DNA of 64,000 bases from Vibrio neonatus (GCF_024346975.1 NZ_AP024885.1:1488001-1552000), one strand, 5' to 3'; counted from the stretch's first letter, positions 37,685 to 48,014 are shown. Notes: a model not told the origin generated them from the sequence alone. A program made the numbers and translations.

Positions 37685-38065
37685 TTATTTAAAAACCCAA
37701 CGCGAACTCAGTAGATAATTGCCAACAAGCCCCGCCGCTACCCCGCACACAAACGCCACAGCATGGGTAACGTAATTCTCCCCTAGAGATAGCAATATCC
37801 CTTTAAACACCAATAAGTTGGGTAGCATTGATAAACTGGCTGAAATAAAAAATCGCTTCCACTGCGCGAAATGTTGCGCGCGACTTTTAAAGGTATAAAT
37901 ACGGTTTCCAAGCCAAGTTGCGGTCGCTGCAACCACAAAAGAGAGCACTCGCGCTAACATTGTCGGTAGCCCAAGCCAATACACTAATATCGAGAAAACA
38001 CTGATATCTACCACAAAACCAACAGCTCCCACCATAGCAAAACGAACAAAACGGTGGTTTTTCAT
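37685..38065 (-). CDS. GtrA-family membrane protein
   Basis: A 126-residue protein with four membrane helices and the GtrA-family features: FVRFAMVGAVGFVVDISVFSIL at the N-terminus, AATATWLGNRIYTFKSRA between helices 2 and 3, and the closing SSRWVFK. GtrA proteins are proposed flippases for lipid-linked sugars. Start ATG at 38065 with GGGG upstream. No glycosyltransferase gene is adjacent, so its substrate pathway is not shown here. Confidence 0.86.
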   Translation of the reverse strand: MKNHRFVRFAMVGAVGFVVDISVFSILVYWLGLPTMLARVLSFVVAATATWLGNRIYTFKSRAQHFAQWKRFFISASLSMLPNLLVFKGILLSLGENYVTHAVAFVCGVAAGLVGNYLLSSRWVFK

Positions 38066-38178
38066 CCCATCCCCTTATAAAAATGTGAGTAAATCATCTT
38101 GGTTTGACGAATAAATAGGTCTAAGATGAGCGCCTTTTCTAATTTGGCTCGTCTTATAATAAACACGAAACAGTCCTT

Positions 38179-39117
38179 ATGAAACTCAATACTAGCCCAG
38201 TAACACAGCATATTTTTCGTAATCATAATTTTTACCTAAAACGTGACGAACAATTGCATCAACATTTCTCTGGTAACAAAGCGCGCAAGTTCATGCGTTT
38301 GTTGCAAGAAGACTACTCTGGTATTGATACCCTTATCGGTTATGGTTCCATTCAAGCCAACTCTTTGTACTCATTGGCGGCGCTGTGCAGAATTAAAAAG
38401 TGGAAACTTGAATTTTATGTGCAAAGAATACCAAACTGGCTAAAAGAGAAACCCAGCGGTAACTACCGCGGTGCACTGGATTTAGGCGCGCAAATCATTG
38501 AGTGCAGCAACGCATTTAGCGATGAAATGACGCCAGAACAATACATAAAAGAAATCCGCAAACCACAAGCCAACTGTTTAGTGATACCTGAAGGTGGCCG
38601 TAGCTATTTAGCCGAAAAAGGCATTCAGGGGCTTGCCAATGAGCTTTTAGAATGGACTCGCTACAAACCCAATCAACAATTTGCCATCGCCCTGCCCTCT
38701 GGCACAGGCACGACCGCATTGTATTTGCACAAACATCTCAAACAACACAACCTACCTGTGCTCACCTGTGCCTGTGTAGGCGGTGAAAGCTATCTAAGGG
38801 AGCAGTGGCAAGAGTTGGGCGAAGACGACACTCCAACCATTTTGCATGCCGATTACAAACATCATTTTGGTAAGCTGTATAAAGACGAATATCAAATTTG
38901 GCGAGATCTAGAAAAATACACCAACGTTGAATTCGATTTATTGTACGACCCCTATATGTGGCAATGCCTACTGCCGTGGATGGACGAACACCCAGATATT
39001 TGCGTTTTGTATATTCATCAAGGTGGCATATTGGGCAACGAAACCATGCTATCTAGATATCAGCGCAAATATGAGCCTGACACCTCCAACTCGAACAACC
39101 AAGTGGTTGCGCGATAA
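38179..39117 (+). CDS. PLP enzyme, ACC deaminase / D-cysteine desulfhydrase family
   Basis: A 312-residue PLP-dependent enzyme of the tryptophan synthase beta fold. FYLKRDEQLHQHFSGNKARKF places K34 as the likely PLP lysine; GYGSIQANSLYSLAA follows as the substrate-binding Ser/Gln region, and PSGTGTTALYLHKHL binds the PLP phosphate. GALDLGAQIIEC and VIPEGGRSYLAEKGIQGLA also fit. It may be a deaminase or D-cysteine desulfhydrase; specificity is unknown. Weak ribosome binding site before ATG. Confidence 0.83.
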   Translation: MKLNTSPVTQHIFRNHNFYLKRDEQLHQHFSGNKARKFMRLLQEDYSGIDTLIGYGSIQANSLYSLAALCRIKKWKLEFYVQRIPNWLKEKPSGNYRGALDLGAQIIECSNAFSDEMTPEQYIKEIRKPQANCLVIPEGGRSYLAEKGIQGLANELLEWTRYKPNQQFAIALPSGTGTTALYLHKHLKQHNLPVLTCACVGGESYLREQWQELGEDDTPTILHADYKHHFGKLYKDEYQIWRDLEKYTNVEFDLLYDPYMWQCLLPWMDEHPDICVLYIHQGGILGNETMLSRYQRKYEPDTSNSNNQVVAR

Positions 39118-39246
39118 TAGTGAGCAAAGTTTAAGCAAGGTTCATCTAACAACGCCATTAAATTCACTAAACCTGATTTATCGCAATTCATCTTCCTAGC
39201 GCTCGCCGGATACTAAGGGGATTAAGAACAAATAAGGTAAACACAA

Positions 39247-40476
39247 ATGGATAAGTTAGTTGAACGCTTTCTTCGCTACGTCAGTTTTGATACTCAATCA
39301 GATGGCGCAATATCGCACTGCCCAAGTACCGAAGGTCAACGTGTCTTAGCCAAGCAGTTATATCAAGAGTTGCTAGAGCTTGAACTTACCGATGTGACCT
39401 TAGATGATAACGGCTATATTTCTGCAAAACTCCCAGCCAATGTCGAGCATGCAGTACCTGCGATTGGCTTTATTGCGCACATGGACACCGCGCCAGATGC
39501 GTCTGGTAAAAATGTCCAACCGCAAATCATAGAAAACTATCAAGGTGGCGAGATAACGTTAGGTGGATCTGGCGAAGTGTTATCGCCAGCGCAATACCCA
39601 GACCTCAACACATTACACGGCCAAAGCCTCATCACCACCGATGGCACTACCTTATTAGGTGCAGACAACAAAGCTGGCATCGCCGAAATCATCACCGCTA
39701 TCGCTTACCTAAAAGCAAATCCAAGTATCAAACATGGCGACATCTGTATTGGCTTTACTCCCGATGAAGAGATTGGGCGAGGCGCCAACCTATTTGACGT
39801 CGAGAAATTTGCCGCCGAGTGGGCTTACACTATAGACGGCGGCCCGGTTGGCGAGCTTGAATACGAAAACTTCAATGCCACTACCGCGACCGTAATTTGT
39901 CATGGCGTGAATGTTCATCCAGGCACAGCCAAAAACAAAATGATCAACTCCATGAACATCGCAGCGCAATTTCAATTGCTTATGCCAATGCAACAAACCC
40001 CAGAAACGACCGAAGGTTATGAAGGTTTCTATCATCTAAAATCAATGCTACCTAGTGTTGCCCGCACCGAGCTTTCTTATATTTTGCGCGACTTTGACCG
40101 TCAGCAATTACAAGAGCGTAAAGCCTTCATGCAACAAAAAGTGGATGAGCTAAACAGCCAACTACGCAAAGGTCATGTAGAGCTTGCACTTACAGACAGC
40201 TACTTCAATATGCGAGAAATGCTAGAGCCGCACCCTCATATTATTGAACTGGCAAAACAAGCCATGCTTGAGTGCGGAGTACAGCCAAACATTAAACCTA
40301 TCCGCGGTGGTACAGACGGTGCGCGTCTTTCATTTATGGGACTGCCTTGCCCGAACATATTTACCGGTGGCTACAACTTCCATGGCATCCATGAATTCAT
40401 CAGCATTGATGGCATGCAACAAGCCGTACAAGTGATTGTGAAACTGGCAGAGAATACGGCGAAAAATGCGCAGTAA
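39247..40476 (+). CDS. pepT: Peptidase T (tripeptidase)
   Basis: A 409-residue M20 metallopeptidase that removes N-terminal residues from tripeptides. Metal ligands and motifs: [39 protein letters not shown] and [14 protein letters not shown], plus the C-terminal [18 protein letters not shown] at 39247 follows AAGGT. Terminator 37 bases downstream. With OppA-like and POT transporters it supports peptide uptake and breakdown. Confidence 0.94.
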   Translation: MDKLVERFLRYVSFDTQSDGAISHCPSTEGQRVLAKQLYQELLELELTDVTLDDNGYISAKLPANVEHAVPAIGFIAHMDTAPDASGKNVQPQIIENYQGGEITLGGSGEVLSPAQYPDLNTLHGQSLITTDGTTLLGADNKAGIAEIITAIAYLKANPSIKHGDICIGFTPDEEIGRGANLFDVEKFAAEWAYTIDGGPVGELEYENFNATTATVICHGVNVHPGTAKNKMINSMNIAAQFQLLMPMQQTPETTEGYEGFYHLKSMLPSVARTELSYILRDFDRQQLQERKAFMQQKVDELNSQLRKGHVELALTDSYFNMREMLEPHPHIIELAKQAMLECGVQPNIKPIRGGTDGARLSFMGLPCPNIFTGGYNFHGIHEFISIDGMQQAVQVIVKLAENTAKNAQ

Positions 40477-40512
40477 GTTCGCGCCATAACGGTTCACTTT
40501 CTAAATAACGAT

Positions 40513-40546
40513 AAGATGTCTAGTAAAAGCTAGGCATCTTGTTTAT
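40513..40546 (+). terminator. Terminator of pepT
   Basis: AAGATGTCTAG (40513-40523) pairs with CTAGGCATCTT (40530-40540) with one GT wobble, then a T-rich tail. Confidence 0.75.
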
Positions 40547-40914
40547 TCTTCTTTGTACCAATCATTCTTTCTATCAGCCTTCCTTCTAGCAGCCTTTTTT
40601 CTATCAAAGAAAGTCCAAGGTTAGATAGCAAAAACCAACAGCATAACAATACACATTTCACACTTTACCTCTTGGAGAGTTCTAAGCAGTTTGTGAATTT
40701 TTATCCTCAAAAACATCCACTTATTACTCATTCGCATGATAAACAAGATTTTTTAGACTCAATTCTTTTTTCTCAGCTATTAATAAGCCTTAAATGTGAA
40801 CTGGCGCATAATGATAAGTATTCCTGTGACCCATTGGATAAAATACAATCATACACAGTGTTAATCTATTTATGATTTTATCAATTATTAATCCAAATAA
40901 TCACAGAGAGGAAT
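40547..40914. other. Gene-poor spacer before small hypothetical gene
   Basis: 368 bases, AT-rich. It includes a pyrimidine-rich stretch with repeats of a CTATCAGCCTT-like unit (about 40570-40605) and a weak 67-codon TTG-start frame at 40672-40875 that I do not accept as a gene. It should contain the promoter for the gene at 40915. Confidence 0.45.
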
Positions 40915-41187
40915 ATGATGTTTTCCGTTACTTTAATGCCAAGCGATAATAACTCTCAGCTTTGTTCAAACCTGAAAAGCACACTGTCTGAGAATATCTA
41001 CGACTATTTTGATGCATCCTCAGTTCGATTCTGGGAATCCGATGAAGATCAAATCATCTTTGTTGATAAAAATATCCAAGAGCCTAAATGGGGTATTACT
41101 ATCAATGCAGAAAACCGAGTCGTCCTAGAAGAATTTCTAGAGCACATGGAAAGCCCAGTACCATTGGAATTACACGAAAATGCGTAA
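40915..41187 (+). CDS. Small acidic hypothetical protein
   Basis: A 90-residue soluble protein, acidic (FWESDEDQIIFVDKN, LEEFLEHMESPV), with no signal peptide or membrane segment. ATG at 40915 (or 40918) follows GAGAGGAAT, a good ribosome site, and a spacer of over 100 bases separates it from the next gene. No family was recognised. Confidence 0.7.
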   Translation: MMFSVTLMPSDNNSQLCSNLKSTLSENIYDYFDASSVRFWESDEDQIIFVDKNIQEPKWGITINAENRVVLEEFLEHMESPVPLELHENA

Positions 41188-41329
41188 ACAGACTCAGCCA
41201 AGTGGCAATATGTGCCACTTGGCTATTGCTCTGTTTCATAAAACTATAATCTTAGATATGACAGCCACTTATCTTTCCCCACTGCGACTCTAATTTGCTA
41301 CCATTAGTGCATTACATAAAGGAATGCCG

Positions 41330-41923
41330 ATGAATAGCACCACTCAATACTACAACCAAAACGCACAGCAATTTTTTGATTCGACCGTCGATGTTGAAAT
41401 GCAGTCTCTTTATCAAAAATTCTTGCCTTTGTTACCCAGTAATGGTCGTATTCTTGATGCTGGGTGTGGTTCTGGTCGTGATAGCAAAGCGTTTTTAGAC
41501 CTTGGCTATAAGGTTGACTCATTCGATGCTAGTGAAGAACTGACCAAACTCGCGGCAAAGCTGACTAAAAGTAACGTCACCCAATCGACGTTTTTAGATT
41601 TCCAAGCAAATCCTAACACTTACGACGGCATTTGGGCTTGTGCATCATTACTGCATGTTCCGCAAAGCCAATTAAGCGCAACCTTTACCCATTTAACTCA
41701 ATTCTTAAAACCCGGTGGCTATTTCTATTGTTCATTTAAACTCGGCAGTTCAGAATTGGATCGCAACGGCCGTTTTTTCCGAGATTTAACCCTCTCTCAG
41801 CTCAAGACCACTTTAGCTGACACGCAGGTGTTAAACATTGAATCTTGGTGGGAAACCGCCGATTTACGCCCAAATAGAGAAAACGAAAAGTGGTTAAACG
41901 CCATCCTAAAACGTCATCCCTAA
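41330..41923 (+). CDS. Class I SAM-dependent methyltransferase
   Basis: A 197-residue Rossmann-fold methyltransferase. Motif I is ILDAGCGSGRDSKAFLDLG, the acidic loop after strand 2 is VDSFDAS, and YDGIWACASLLHV and KPGGYFYCSFKLGSSE match motifs of Methyltransf_11/23-type enzymes. No DPPY, so it is not a standard adenine DNA methylase; the substrate is unknown. ATG at 41330 is preferred to 41324 by spacing from AAAGGA. It lies 16 bases before a nuclease-helicase gene on the same strand. Confidence 0.88.
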   Translation: MNSTTQYYNQNAQQFFDSTVDVEMQSLYQKFLPLLPSNGRILDAGCGSGRDSKAFLDLGYKVDSFDASEELTKLAAKLTKSNVTQSTFLDFQANPNTYDGIWACASLLHVPQSQLSATFTHLTQFLKPGGYFYCSFKLGSSELDRNGRFFRDLTLSQLKTTLADTQVLNIESWWETADLRPNRENEKWLNAILKRHP

Positions 41924-41939
41924 TTAAAGAGCGTAGATC

Positions 41940-44507
41940 ATGCTAAGCCAGTCACAAGTGAATGAAGTAATGGCCTGCTTTGGCTTTTCAGCCATGCAAG
42001 AGCACAAACTGGGTTGCTTATATGAAGATAAGCATCGACAAATGGTGGTGGTAGACTTTTGGGACGCTCCACCCAGCGACTATCACTACGTTGAGTACAC
42101 TAGCCTGCAAAATCGCTTGATGCACCAATATCAGGGGATTTATCGCTTTTTCGCTCTCTCTGAACATGCACTGCATTCCCAACTTGAAAATTTCTTGCGC
42201 TTAGACTTGCAACATAAAGTCGCGGATATGGCGATACACACCTACGGCGCTCATCGCAATGAAACCCATTTAGACCCTACTCCGCCAGAATTTAATTTCC
42301 ACACTACCTTTGAAGAAGTGTTTGGCTCTCAATATTTATACGCACTGCGACCCGAAGAAGTTTATATCGACTTAAATGGTCATCGACGTTATATTGATTT
42401 TGTTTTGCATCGTAGCCAAGGCAATATTGCCATAGAGCTTAACGGTGAACGTTACCACCACCCGCTATTAATTTCGCAGCAGAAATATCTTTCGCAATTA
42501 TATAAGCAAAACTCACTGGTACACGACGGGCTATTAGTTTATCGATGGTCAAATCGCGGTATGCGTGACGATTTTAAATTTAAAGAGCAGCTTAAAGATT
42601 ATTTTGGTGATACCTCACAATTTAGAGCCACGCCTTATTTTAAAGGAAAAAGACAAGTCAGCTTTGATCTCTACGCTCACCAAAAAGACGCCATAGAATC
42701 CATCAGTGACAAACGCTCGCAAGGTCAAAACACCTTTCTCACTGTTTTACCCACCGGCACAGGCAAAACCGAAGTCTTTATTGAAGACTTTCGCCGTCAG
42801 TTACAACAAGGCACAACCCAACACGCTTTAGCCATTGTTCCTACGGTGAATTTGAAAGATCAATTAGTGGAGAGAGTTCAGCAACATCTGCCGCTGGTTG
42901 AAATCAGTACCGAGATAAATACGCCTTTGGATCTGACCATTGTCACCAATGCAGCGGTAGTGCGTAACTATCAGCACCTACCAAGCCAACTATTTGACTA
43001 TATATTAGTTGACGAAGCCCACAGAGCAGCTGCCACTGGGTTATCCAAGGCGCTGGAATATTTCACGCCACGCACCTTACTTGGTTTAACCGCCACCGAC
43101 GAACGACTTGACCAGAAAAAGCTAGAAGATATCTTTGGTCATTATCATGTTGATTTAACACTGCAACAGGCGATGGAACATGGGTTAGTACCGCCTATTC
43201 GAGTGTTTCGTCTTGAATCTAATATCGATTTTTCTAAAGTGCGCTTTAATGGCAAAGACTTTGTAAAATCCGATCTGCAAAAAACGATTCAAATCCCTTC
43301 AAGAGATCACTTGATTGCCGATATTTTGCAAAAATACTTTGTTGATGGCGCATTACAAAAGCAAGGCATTATCTTTTGTGTGGATGTAAAACATACCGAG
43401 CGCATGGCAAAAGCTCTGCGCTTAGTAGGCATTAATGCTAAATCTGTGCATGCTAAGGATCGCTCCGCTATCGATGAGTATTTTGCAGGAGAGGTTCAGT
43501 TTCTTTGCGCTTGTGAATTGCTCAGCGAAGGTTGGGATGCGCCGCAAACCAGCGTGGTGGTTATGGCGAGACCGACCATGTCAAAAGCCCTGTATCTGCA
43601 ACAATTGGGAAGAGGCACTCGCCTAGCGCCAAACAAAGAAGCCTTGTATGTTATCGATATTATTGATAATTATGGGCCGGCTTTACTGCAACCTTGGAAC
43701 CTACATAATTTATTTAATATCGAGCATTACCGCGCTTTCGCTGAGGTCGGTGGCTATCAACACCCTGTGCCGCAACATGAATTATTGGTGCTGGATGGCT
43801 TATACGAACAAGAGCGTAAAATTGAGCCCATTGATATTTTCAACTTTGAACAAGAGTTTGGAGATCTGTTCAGTGAGGAGCAACTGGCAAGAGAGCTATT
43901 TATCTCGACAGGCACCGTTAGAAATTGGATTAAAAAACAAGATATTACCCCTACTCGCTCCATCCCGTTTGGCAAAAGCCAATTACACTATTTTTCTCAA
44001 GAAAGCATAGAGCAGATCAGAGCCGAGAAAAACATAAAACCTCGCACAGAAGCCACCCGCTTTGACGATTTCTGGGAGTTTTTGGGCAAACGAGATTACA
44101 CTTTCTCGTACAAAATCATTTTCTTACTTGCCTTTCATGCTAACTGCGATGAAAACGGCGAAGCGCAAACTGAGCAAATAGCCAAACACTACCAAGCCTT
44201 TTATCAACGATTATTCACAGAGTTTGGGCAGTGTGAAAAAGAGAACAATCCGCTAAACCGCACTGAACATCTGCAAGATCTAAAATACTTAACGCGCAGT
44301 ATTGCCAATAACCCATTTGAAAAATTTGAACGTAAGCGTTTCTTCTATCAATCGAAAGAGCTCTCTCTCACCGCTATGGATTCATTGCTATGGGATAAAC
44401 TTAGCAAACAAGATTGGGTAAAAATACAAGATCAAATGATTCAAGATGGGATAAACTACTTCCAAAAGTTAGGCATCACGCTTAGCAAAACCTATTTTGA
44501 GTTTTAA
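41940..44507 (+). CDS. Nuclease-like / SF2 helicase fusion protein
   Basis: An 855-residue protein. Residues about 120-225 look like a PD-(D/E)XK or DUF559-type fold: YIDFVL with D153, then [13 protein letters not shown] with E166. An SF2 helicase follows: Walker A PTGTGKT (271-277), motif II DEAH (358-361), motif III LTAT, motif [13 protein letters not shown] (554-564). Next, residues about 640-695 resemble a MerR-like HTH ([20 protein letters not shown]), and a helical C-terminus completes it. Residue layout is like restriction-type helicase-nucleases, but no named family was recognised. It lies between a methyltransferase and arfB. Confidence 0.82.
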   Translation: MLSQSQVNEVMACFGFSAMQEHKLGCLYEDKHRQMVVVDFWDAPPSDYHYVEYTSLQNRLMHQYQGIYRFFALSEHALHSQLENFLRLDLQHKVADMAIHTYGAHRNETHLDPTPPEFNFHTTFEEVFGSQYLYALRPEEVYIDLNGHRRYIDFVLHRSQGNIAIELNGERYHHPLLISQQKYLSQLYKQNSLVHDGLLVYRWSNRGMRDDFKFKEQLKDYFGDTSQFRATPYFKGKRQVSFDLYAHQKDAIESISDKRSQGQNTFLTVLPTGTGKTEVFIEDFRRQLQQGTTQHALAIVPTVNLKDQLVERVQQHLPLVEISTEINTPLDLTIVTNAAVVRNYQHLPSQLFDYILVDEAHRAAATGLSKALEYFTPRTLLGLTATDERLDQKKLEDIFGHYHVDLTLQQAMEHGLVPPIRVFRLESNIDFSKVRFNGKDFVKSDLQKTIQIPSRDHLIADILQKYFVDGALQKQGIIFCVDVKHTERMAKALRLVGINAKSVHAKDRSAIDEYFAGEVQFLCACELLSEGWDAPQTSVVVMARPTMSKALYLQQLGRGTRLAPNKEALYVIDIIDNYGPALLQPWNLHNLFNIEHYRAFAEVGGYQHPVPQHELLVLDGLYEQERKIEPIDIFNFEQEFGDLFSEEQLARELFISTGTVRNWIKKQDITPTRSIPFGKSQLHYFSQESIEQIRAEKNIKPRTEATRFDDFWEFLGKRDYTFSYKIIFLLAFHANCDENGEAQTEQIAKHYQAFYQRLFTEFGQCEKENNPLNRTEHLQDLKYLTRSIANNPFEKFERKRFFYQSKELSLTAMDSLLWDKLSKQDWVKIQDQMIQDGINYFQKLGITLSKTYFEF

Positions 44508-44508
44508 C

Positions 44509-44922
44509 ATGCCACTGCAAATCTCCAACACCGTCACCCTAGCCGACTGGGAAATTGAAATGACCGCCATTCGCGCGCAAGGTGCGGGTGGGCAAAATGT
44601 CAATAAAACCTCGTCCGCCATCCATCTGCGATTTGATATTAATCGTTCTACACTGCCGCAAGTGTATAAAGAGCGATTGCTGGCATTGTCGGATAGTCGT
44701 ATTACCAGTGATGGCGTGATTGTGATTAAAGCGCAGGCGCATAGGACGCAGGAGTTGAATCGACAAGATGCATTAGATCGTCTGCTGATCTTGATTAAGA
44801 GCGTCACCATTGTGCCAAAGATTCGTCGCGCAACTAAGCCGACGCGCGCTTCACAAAGGCGACGTGTGGATGCGAAAAAGAAAAAGGGACAAACCAAATC
44901 AATGCGGGGCCGAGTCGTCTAA
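44509..44922 (+). CDS. arfB: Alternative ribosome-rescue factor ArfB
   Basis: A 137-residue peptidyl-tRNA hydrolase that frees stalled ribosomes. The GGQ motif is in [20 protein letters not shown], and the C-terminal basic tail ([21 protein letters not shown]) is the ribosome-mRNA-channel probe of the YaeJ/ArfB family. ATG at 44509 comes one base after the helicase stop; an in-frame start at 44497 would lie inside the helicase gene. Position suggests co-translation with the helicase. Confidence 0.92.
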   Translation: MPLQISNTVTLADWEIEMTAIRAQGAGGQNVNKTSSAIHLRFDINRSTLPQVYKERLLALSDSRITSDGVIVIKAQAHRTQELNRQDALDRLLILIKSVTIVPKIRRATKPTRASQRRRVDAKKKKGQTKSMRGRVV

Positions 44923-44933
44923 CCCTGCCCCGC
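44904..44933 (+). terminator. Weak hairpin spanning arfB stop
   Basis: GCGGGGC (44904-44910) pairs with GCCCCGC (44927-44933) around a 16-base loop that contains the stop codon. ArfB messages in E. coli are not known to need this; it could be a terminator with a poor T-tract (TGTATTTCGGTATTTT). Confidence 0.4.
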
Positions 44934-44952
44934 TGTATTTCGGTATTTTGCT

Positions 44953-45363
44953 CTAGCGGCGTGAGCGAGATTTACGCTCTTGAGATTTTCTGGCTTTAAA
45001 GGCAGAAGCGGCTTTGGCTTGCGAGGCTAAAATAGAATCAACGGTAAGTTCCATTGGCTCTCTTGGCTCAATGCCGTTGGCAAAGGTGCGCATTCTTGGC
45101 GGAATTTCTCTTTCTTCTTCCGTTGGGCGTGGCATACGTTTAAAGCGAGACAGATAAAAGGCCTCTAGCTTCTCTCTTGCCCAGTCACTTTTACGCAAAT
45201 ATTTCACGCTACTTGCCACTGATGGGTTGGTATGAAAACAGTTAAAACGCATTGCTGTATCGAGAATATCCCAGCCGTAATGGTCTACCAGCTCTTTGAC
45301 CATGTCTTCCAATTTTAGGCCGTGTAATGGGTTGTTTTGTAATTCTTCTCTATTGATGCTCAT
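44953..45363 (-). CDS. VF530/DUF2132 family protein
   Basis: A 136-residue protein. Residues 1-75 match VF530, a small helical DNA-binding fold first seen in Vibrio fischeri: NPLHGLKLEDMVKELVDHYGW, NCFHTNPSVASSVKYLRKS and WAREKLEAFYL. The C-terminus is basic (RKSQERKSRSRR). ATG at 45363 is used; the in-frame TTG at 45402 adds 13 unlikely residues. Convergent with arfB. Confidence 0.85.
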   Translation of the reverse strand: MSINREELQNNPLHGLKLEDMVKELVDHYGWDILDTAMRFNCFHTNPSVASSVKYLRKSDWAREKLEAFYLSRFKRMPRPTEEEREIPPRMRTFANGIEPREPMELTVDSILASQAKAASAFKARKSQERKSRSRR

Positions 45364-45495
45364 GCTAGGTTCACTGTTGTGTATTTGGGTGGAGTATAAC
45401 AATCCAAGCGCTTAACAGGTAACAGAAATATCACCCTAAGCTCCTTCAAGCGAGTCATTTTACTGTGCACTGTTCAATTCGCGCGCAAACGACGC

Positions 45496-46050
45496 TTAAA
45501 TTTGATAATTACTTTTTTTACCAATATCAAAATGCAAAGGCATACGCCATTTTTTAAATGCCAAGAAAGCAAAAATTGCACCACTAATACCGCTAAGAAT
45601 GGCAAGCAGCGCCGCATCTTTCATCCAAATCACCAATACCGATAAAATCAGTAGCATAGGCACTAGCGTTAACCCTTTAATTTTAAAGCAGTACGACTCT
45701 TTTAATGCGACCCCAGAATAGGTAATAAAAAAGAAGCCGACAAACAGCCAGTCGTGGGTAGGCAATGCAATAAAAGTCACTAGCCCTAACCACCCTGACC
45801 AGACAATCAGGGTGCGGATTTTCTTATCATAGATATGAATTGTCGCCGCGCACATAGCAGCAGAAATCGCCACAATATGAATGCTTAAATGGCGCATGAA
45901 GCCGGCCATGTCACTTTCAATCACGCACAGAATTTCAGCAAACGCGAGCATCAATAGCGATACAGACACTAGGCTAATCCCTATTCTGTATATCACTACA
46001 CTGACTTTATCTAATCCATCTAGCGTTTCTGTATGCTCAGGATTGGCCAT
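45496..46050 (-). CDS. Polytopic membrane protein (DUF2301-like)
   Basis: A 184-residue protein with about six membrane helices (LVSVSLLMLAFAEILCVI, LIVWSGWLGLVTFIAL, LTLVPMLLILSVLVIWM). The segment FFFITYSGVALKESYCFKIKG resembles the DUF2301 membrane family, though this match is from memory. It lies 4 bases after a lipoprotein gene on the same strand and is probably co-translated; function unknown. Confidence 0.6.
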   Translation of the reverse strand: MANPEHTETLDGLDKVSVVIYRIGISLVSVSLLMLAFAEILCVIESDMAGFMRHLSIHIVAISAAMCAATIHIYDKKIRTLIVWSGWLGLVTFIALPTHDWLFVGFFFITYSGVALKESYCFKIKGLTLVPMLLILSVLVIWMKDAALLAILSGISGAIFAFLAFKKWRMPLHFDIGKKSNYQI

Positions 46051-46054
46051 GAGT

Positions 46055-46753
46055 TTAATCTACCTTATTCACTTCTTTATTAAAAAAGACATCACGAGTT
46101 ATCGTATTGGCGGTTGCCACAAAGACACTATTGCTATCGGACTCTCGTTTGAACTGAAATTTAAATTGCTCTACCGGCGTTAATATCGGCACGTCACTTC
46201 GCTCAGATAATTGATAGCCGCCGTCTTGATAGAGGTCGCTATTCACCACCAGTTTATGCGCAATGGCTTTGCCAGAGTTGCGATTAAAAATAGGTTCACT
46301 GAGCACATTACTTGGGTAACTGCGCCCATCGTAGCGTAGCAAACGTAGCGTATTACCACTGGCAACGACAATGTTCTTCCATTGATGATGACCGGTACGC
46401 GAAAGCAAAATAGGACGCTTTATTGAACTAAACGTCGCCATCAATTGTTCTGATGAATCAAACAGATAACCAGTACAGCCCTCTGCTTCACAAAAATGGG
46501 CGTCTTGCATTAATACCAATAATTCGTCTTCATTATCGCCGTTAAGATCTGCATAAGCGTAAACAAAAGCATCTGATTTAGCCGTAAAACCTTCAGGAAG
46601 TGTGACTTGGTCGAACAATATTTTGAGTATTGGGTCGCGAGGAGGAGGAGCAGAAACAGAAGGTATGGAACTTGTTTGACATCCTGCGCCTAACACCAGC
46701 GTTGATAGTAGAAAAGCACAGCTAAAATTGGTCTTTTTATCCAGATTAAACAT
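46055..46753 (-). CDS. Lipoprotein with FG-GAP-like acidic repeat
   Basis: A 232-residue lipoprotein: signal with lipobox LGAGC, then a Pro-rich linker (SVSAPPPRDP). YADLNGDNEDELLVLMQD resembles one calcium-binding FG-GAP/VCBS-type unit, and the remainder is beta-rich. No family name. Strong GGAGGAGT ribosome site before ATG. First gene of a likely pair with the membrane protein downstream. Confidence 0.68.
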   Translation of the reverse strand: MFNLDKKTNFSCAFLLSTLVLGAGCQTSSIPSVSAPPPRDPILKILFDQVTLPEGFTAKSDAFVYAYADLNGDNEDELLVLMQDAHFCEAEGCTGYLFDSSEQLMATFSSIKRPILLSRTGHHQWKNIVVASGNTLRLLRYDGRSYPSNVLSEPIFNRNSGKAIAHKLVVNSDLYQDGGYQLSERSDVPILTPVEQFKFQFKRESDSNSVFVATANTITRDVFFNKEVNKVD

Positions 46754-46816
46754 AGTGACTCCTCCCTACTCAAAACTAGGACAAGCCACTATCTTATTCA
46801 ATGACGTACGTTCGAT

Positions 46817-47476
46817 TTACACAGGTTGCACATAGTAATAAATAGCCAAAAAGTGACATGCCGCACCCGCTAGCACAAAGCAGTGCCAAATGGCGTGATT
46901 AAACGGAATACGCTTGCCGACATAAAAAATAATGCCTAATGAGTAGATCAAACCACCAGCGGCTAAAAATACCAAGCCTCCGGTATGCATTGTCATTGCC
47001 AGTTGATACACCATCACCAATGACAGCCAACCCATAACGATATAGCTAATTAAAGAGAAGCGTTTAAAGCGATACACAAACGCGACTTTCATCACAATGC
47101 CCACCAGTGCAATAGACCAAATCACAATCATCAAACCTATCGCCAGTGGCGTGCGTAATGCCACTAATAAAAACGGGGTATAACTGCCAGCAATCAGCAG
47201 ATAAATGGCGCTGTGATCGAAGGTTTTTAATAGACGTTTGGTTTTTTCATAAGGAACAGCGTGGTACAGCGTCGAGGCTAAAAATAGCAATATCATGCTA
47301 CTGCCATAAATCGCCATACTGGTTATGGTGAGTACGTCGGCATCATGTAACAAGGCTTTGCGCACTAATAAAACCAATGCAAAAATACCGAAAATCATCC
47401 CAATGCCGTGAGTGAGTGAGTTCGCTATCTCTTCATTTTTACTGTATTGATTGTTACTTGTTGTCGACATGGACAT
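46817..47476 (-). CDS. Hemolysin III / TrhA family (PAQR) membrane protein
   Basis: A 219-residue seven-helix protein of the YqfA/HlyIII group in the PAQR superfamily. The conserved [20 protein letters not shown] at the start, LASTLYHAV with the family His, and [23 protein letters not shown] at the end (paired metal-site His residues) are visible. E. coli YqfA (TrhA) helps membrane-energy homeostasis. Start at 47476 or 47470 is open. Confidence 0.88.
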   Translation of the reverse strand: MSMSTTSNNQYSKNEEIANSLTHGIGMIFGIFALVLLVRKALLHDADVLTITSMAIYGSSMILLFLASTLYHAVPYEKTKRLLKTFDHSAIYLLIAGSYTPFLLVALRTPLAIGLMIVIWSIALVGIVMKVAFVYRFKRFSLISYIVMGWLSLVMVYQLAMTMHTGGLVFLAAGGLIYSLGIIFYVGKRIPFNHAIWHCFVLAGAACHFLAIYYYVQPV

Positions 47477-47692
47477 TACTTTAGTTAACTGGCTTCAACT
47501 GAGTATGACACGCTTTACTGTTTATTCGTAACATGTATTTTTTCTCTATAACTTTATCAAGCACTTAGATGTGCACTCTTTAGAATATACGCCCAGATCC
47601 TAAACCTTTGTTTTCATATGCAGTAGATAACAAAGATTGGTCTATCCTTAACCCAGATCTTTAACTCAGTTTTCAATTTAAATACGGAATAC

Positions 47693-47860
47693 ATGCACAT
47701 GAAAAAACCTCTTGTTATCGTTGCAGTTATCGCTATTGCTTGGCTATTTATCTGGAACAACAACACCGCGTTCTCTAAAGTATGTTCATCAGTTAGCGCT
47801 GTACAACATCAATTCCCTAGCAAATGCATGAAAGCCAGCGCTCTTTCCGTATTTGAATAA
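47693..47860 (+). CDS. Small single-pass membrane protein (55 aa)
   Basis: An ORF missed by length filters: MHMKKPLVIVAVIAIAWLFI opens a 55-residue product with one N-terminal helix or uncleaved signal, then a soluble tail with two cysteines (KVCSSVSAV and SKCMKAS). CGGAATAC provides a ribosome site; 47699 is an alternative ATG. It sits alone in a 580-base gap before repeats. No family was recognised. Confidence 0.6.
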   Translation: MHMKKPLVIVAVIAIAWLFIWNNNTAFSKVCSSVSAVQHQFPSKCMKASALSVFE

Positions 47861-47872
47861 ATCGTAAACCGA

Positions 47873-47949
47873 ATACCAATCGTAATAATTAAGTGTTCAA
47901 AAATAGCTTTAACAGGCTAGAGCGCTACATTCATTATTGCGATTGGCGT
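47873..47949. repeat. 77-bp palindromic repeat, short relative of 18329-18490
   Basis: The left arm begins ATACCAATCGTAATAAT and the right arm is ATTATTGCGATTGGCGT; they are inverted matches with few mismatches. The internal AACAGGCTAGAGCG segment parallels AACAAGCTAGAATG of the longer copy. It looks like an internally deleted member of the same MITE-like family. Confidence 0.7.
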
Positions 47950-48014
47950 AACATCTCAGGTCCAGCTTCTGAGATCTTAGGCCACTAGGATCTCGTCCCT
48001 AATTCGTGCATACA

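Noticed and set aside
40672..40875. 67-codon frame starting with TTG upstream of the small acidic gene
   Set aside because: Rare start, AT-rich, no recognisable pattern; the TTGGAGAG resembles a ribosome site but is itself part of the start.
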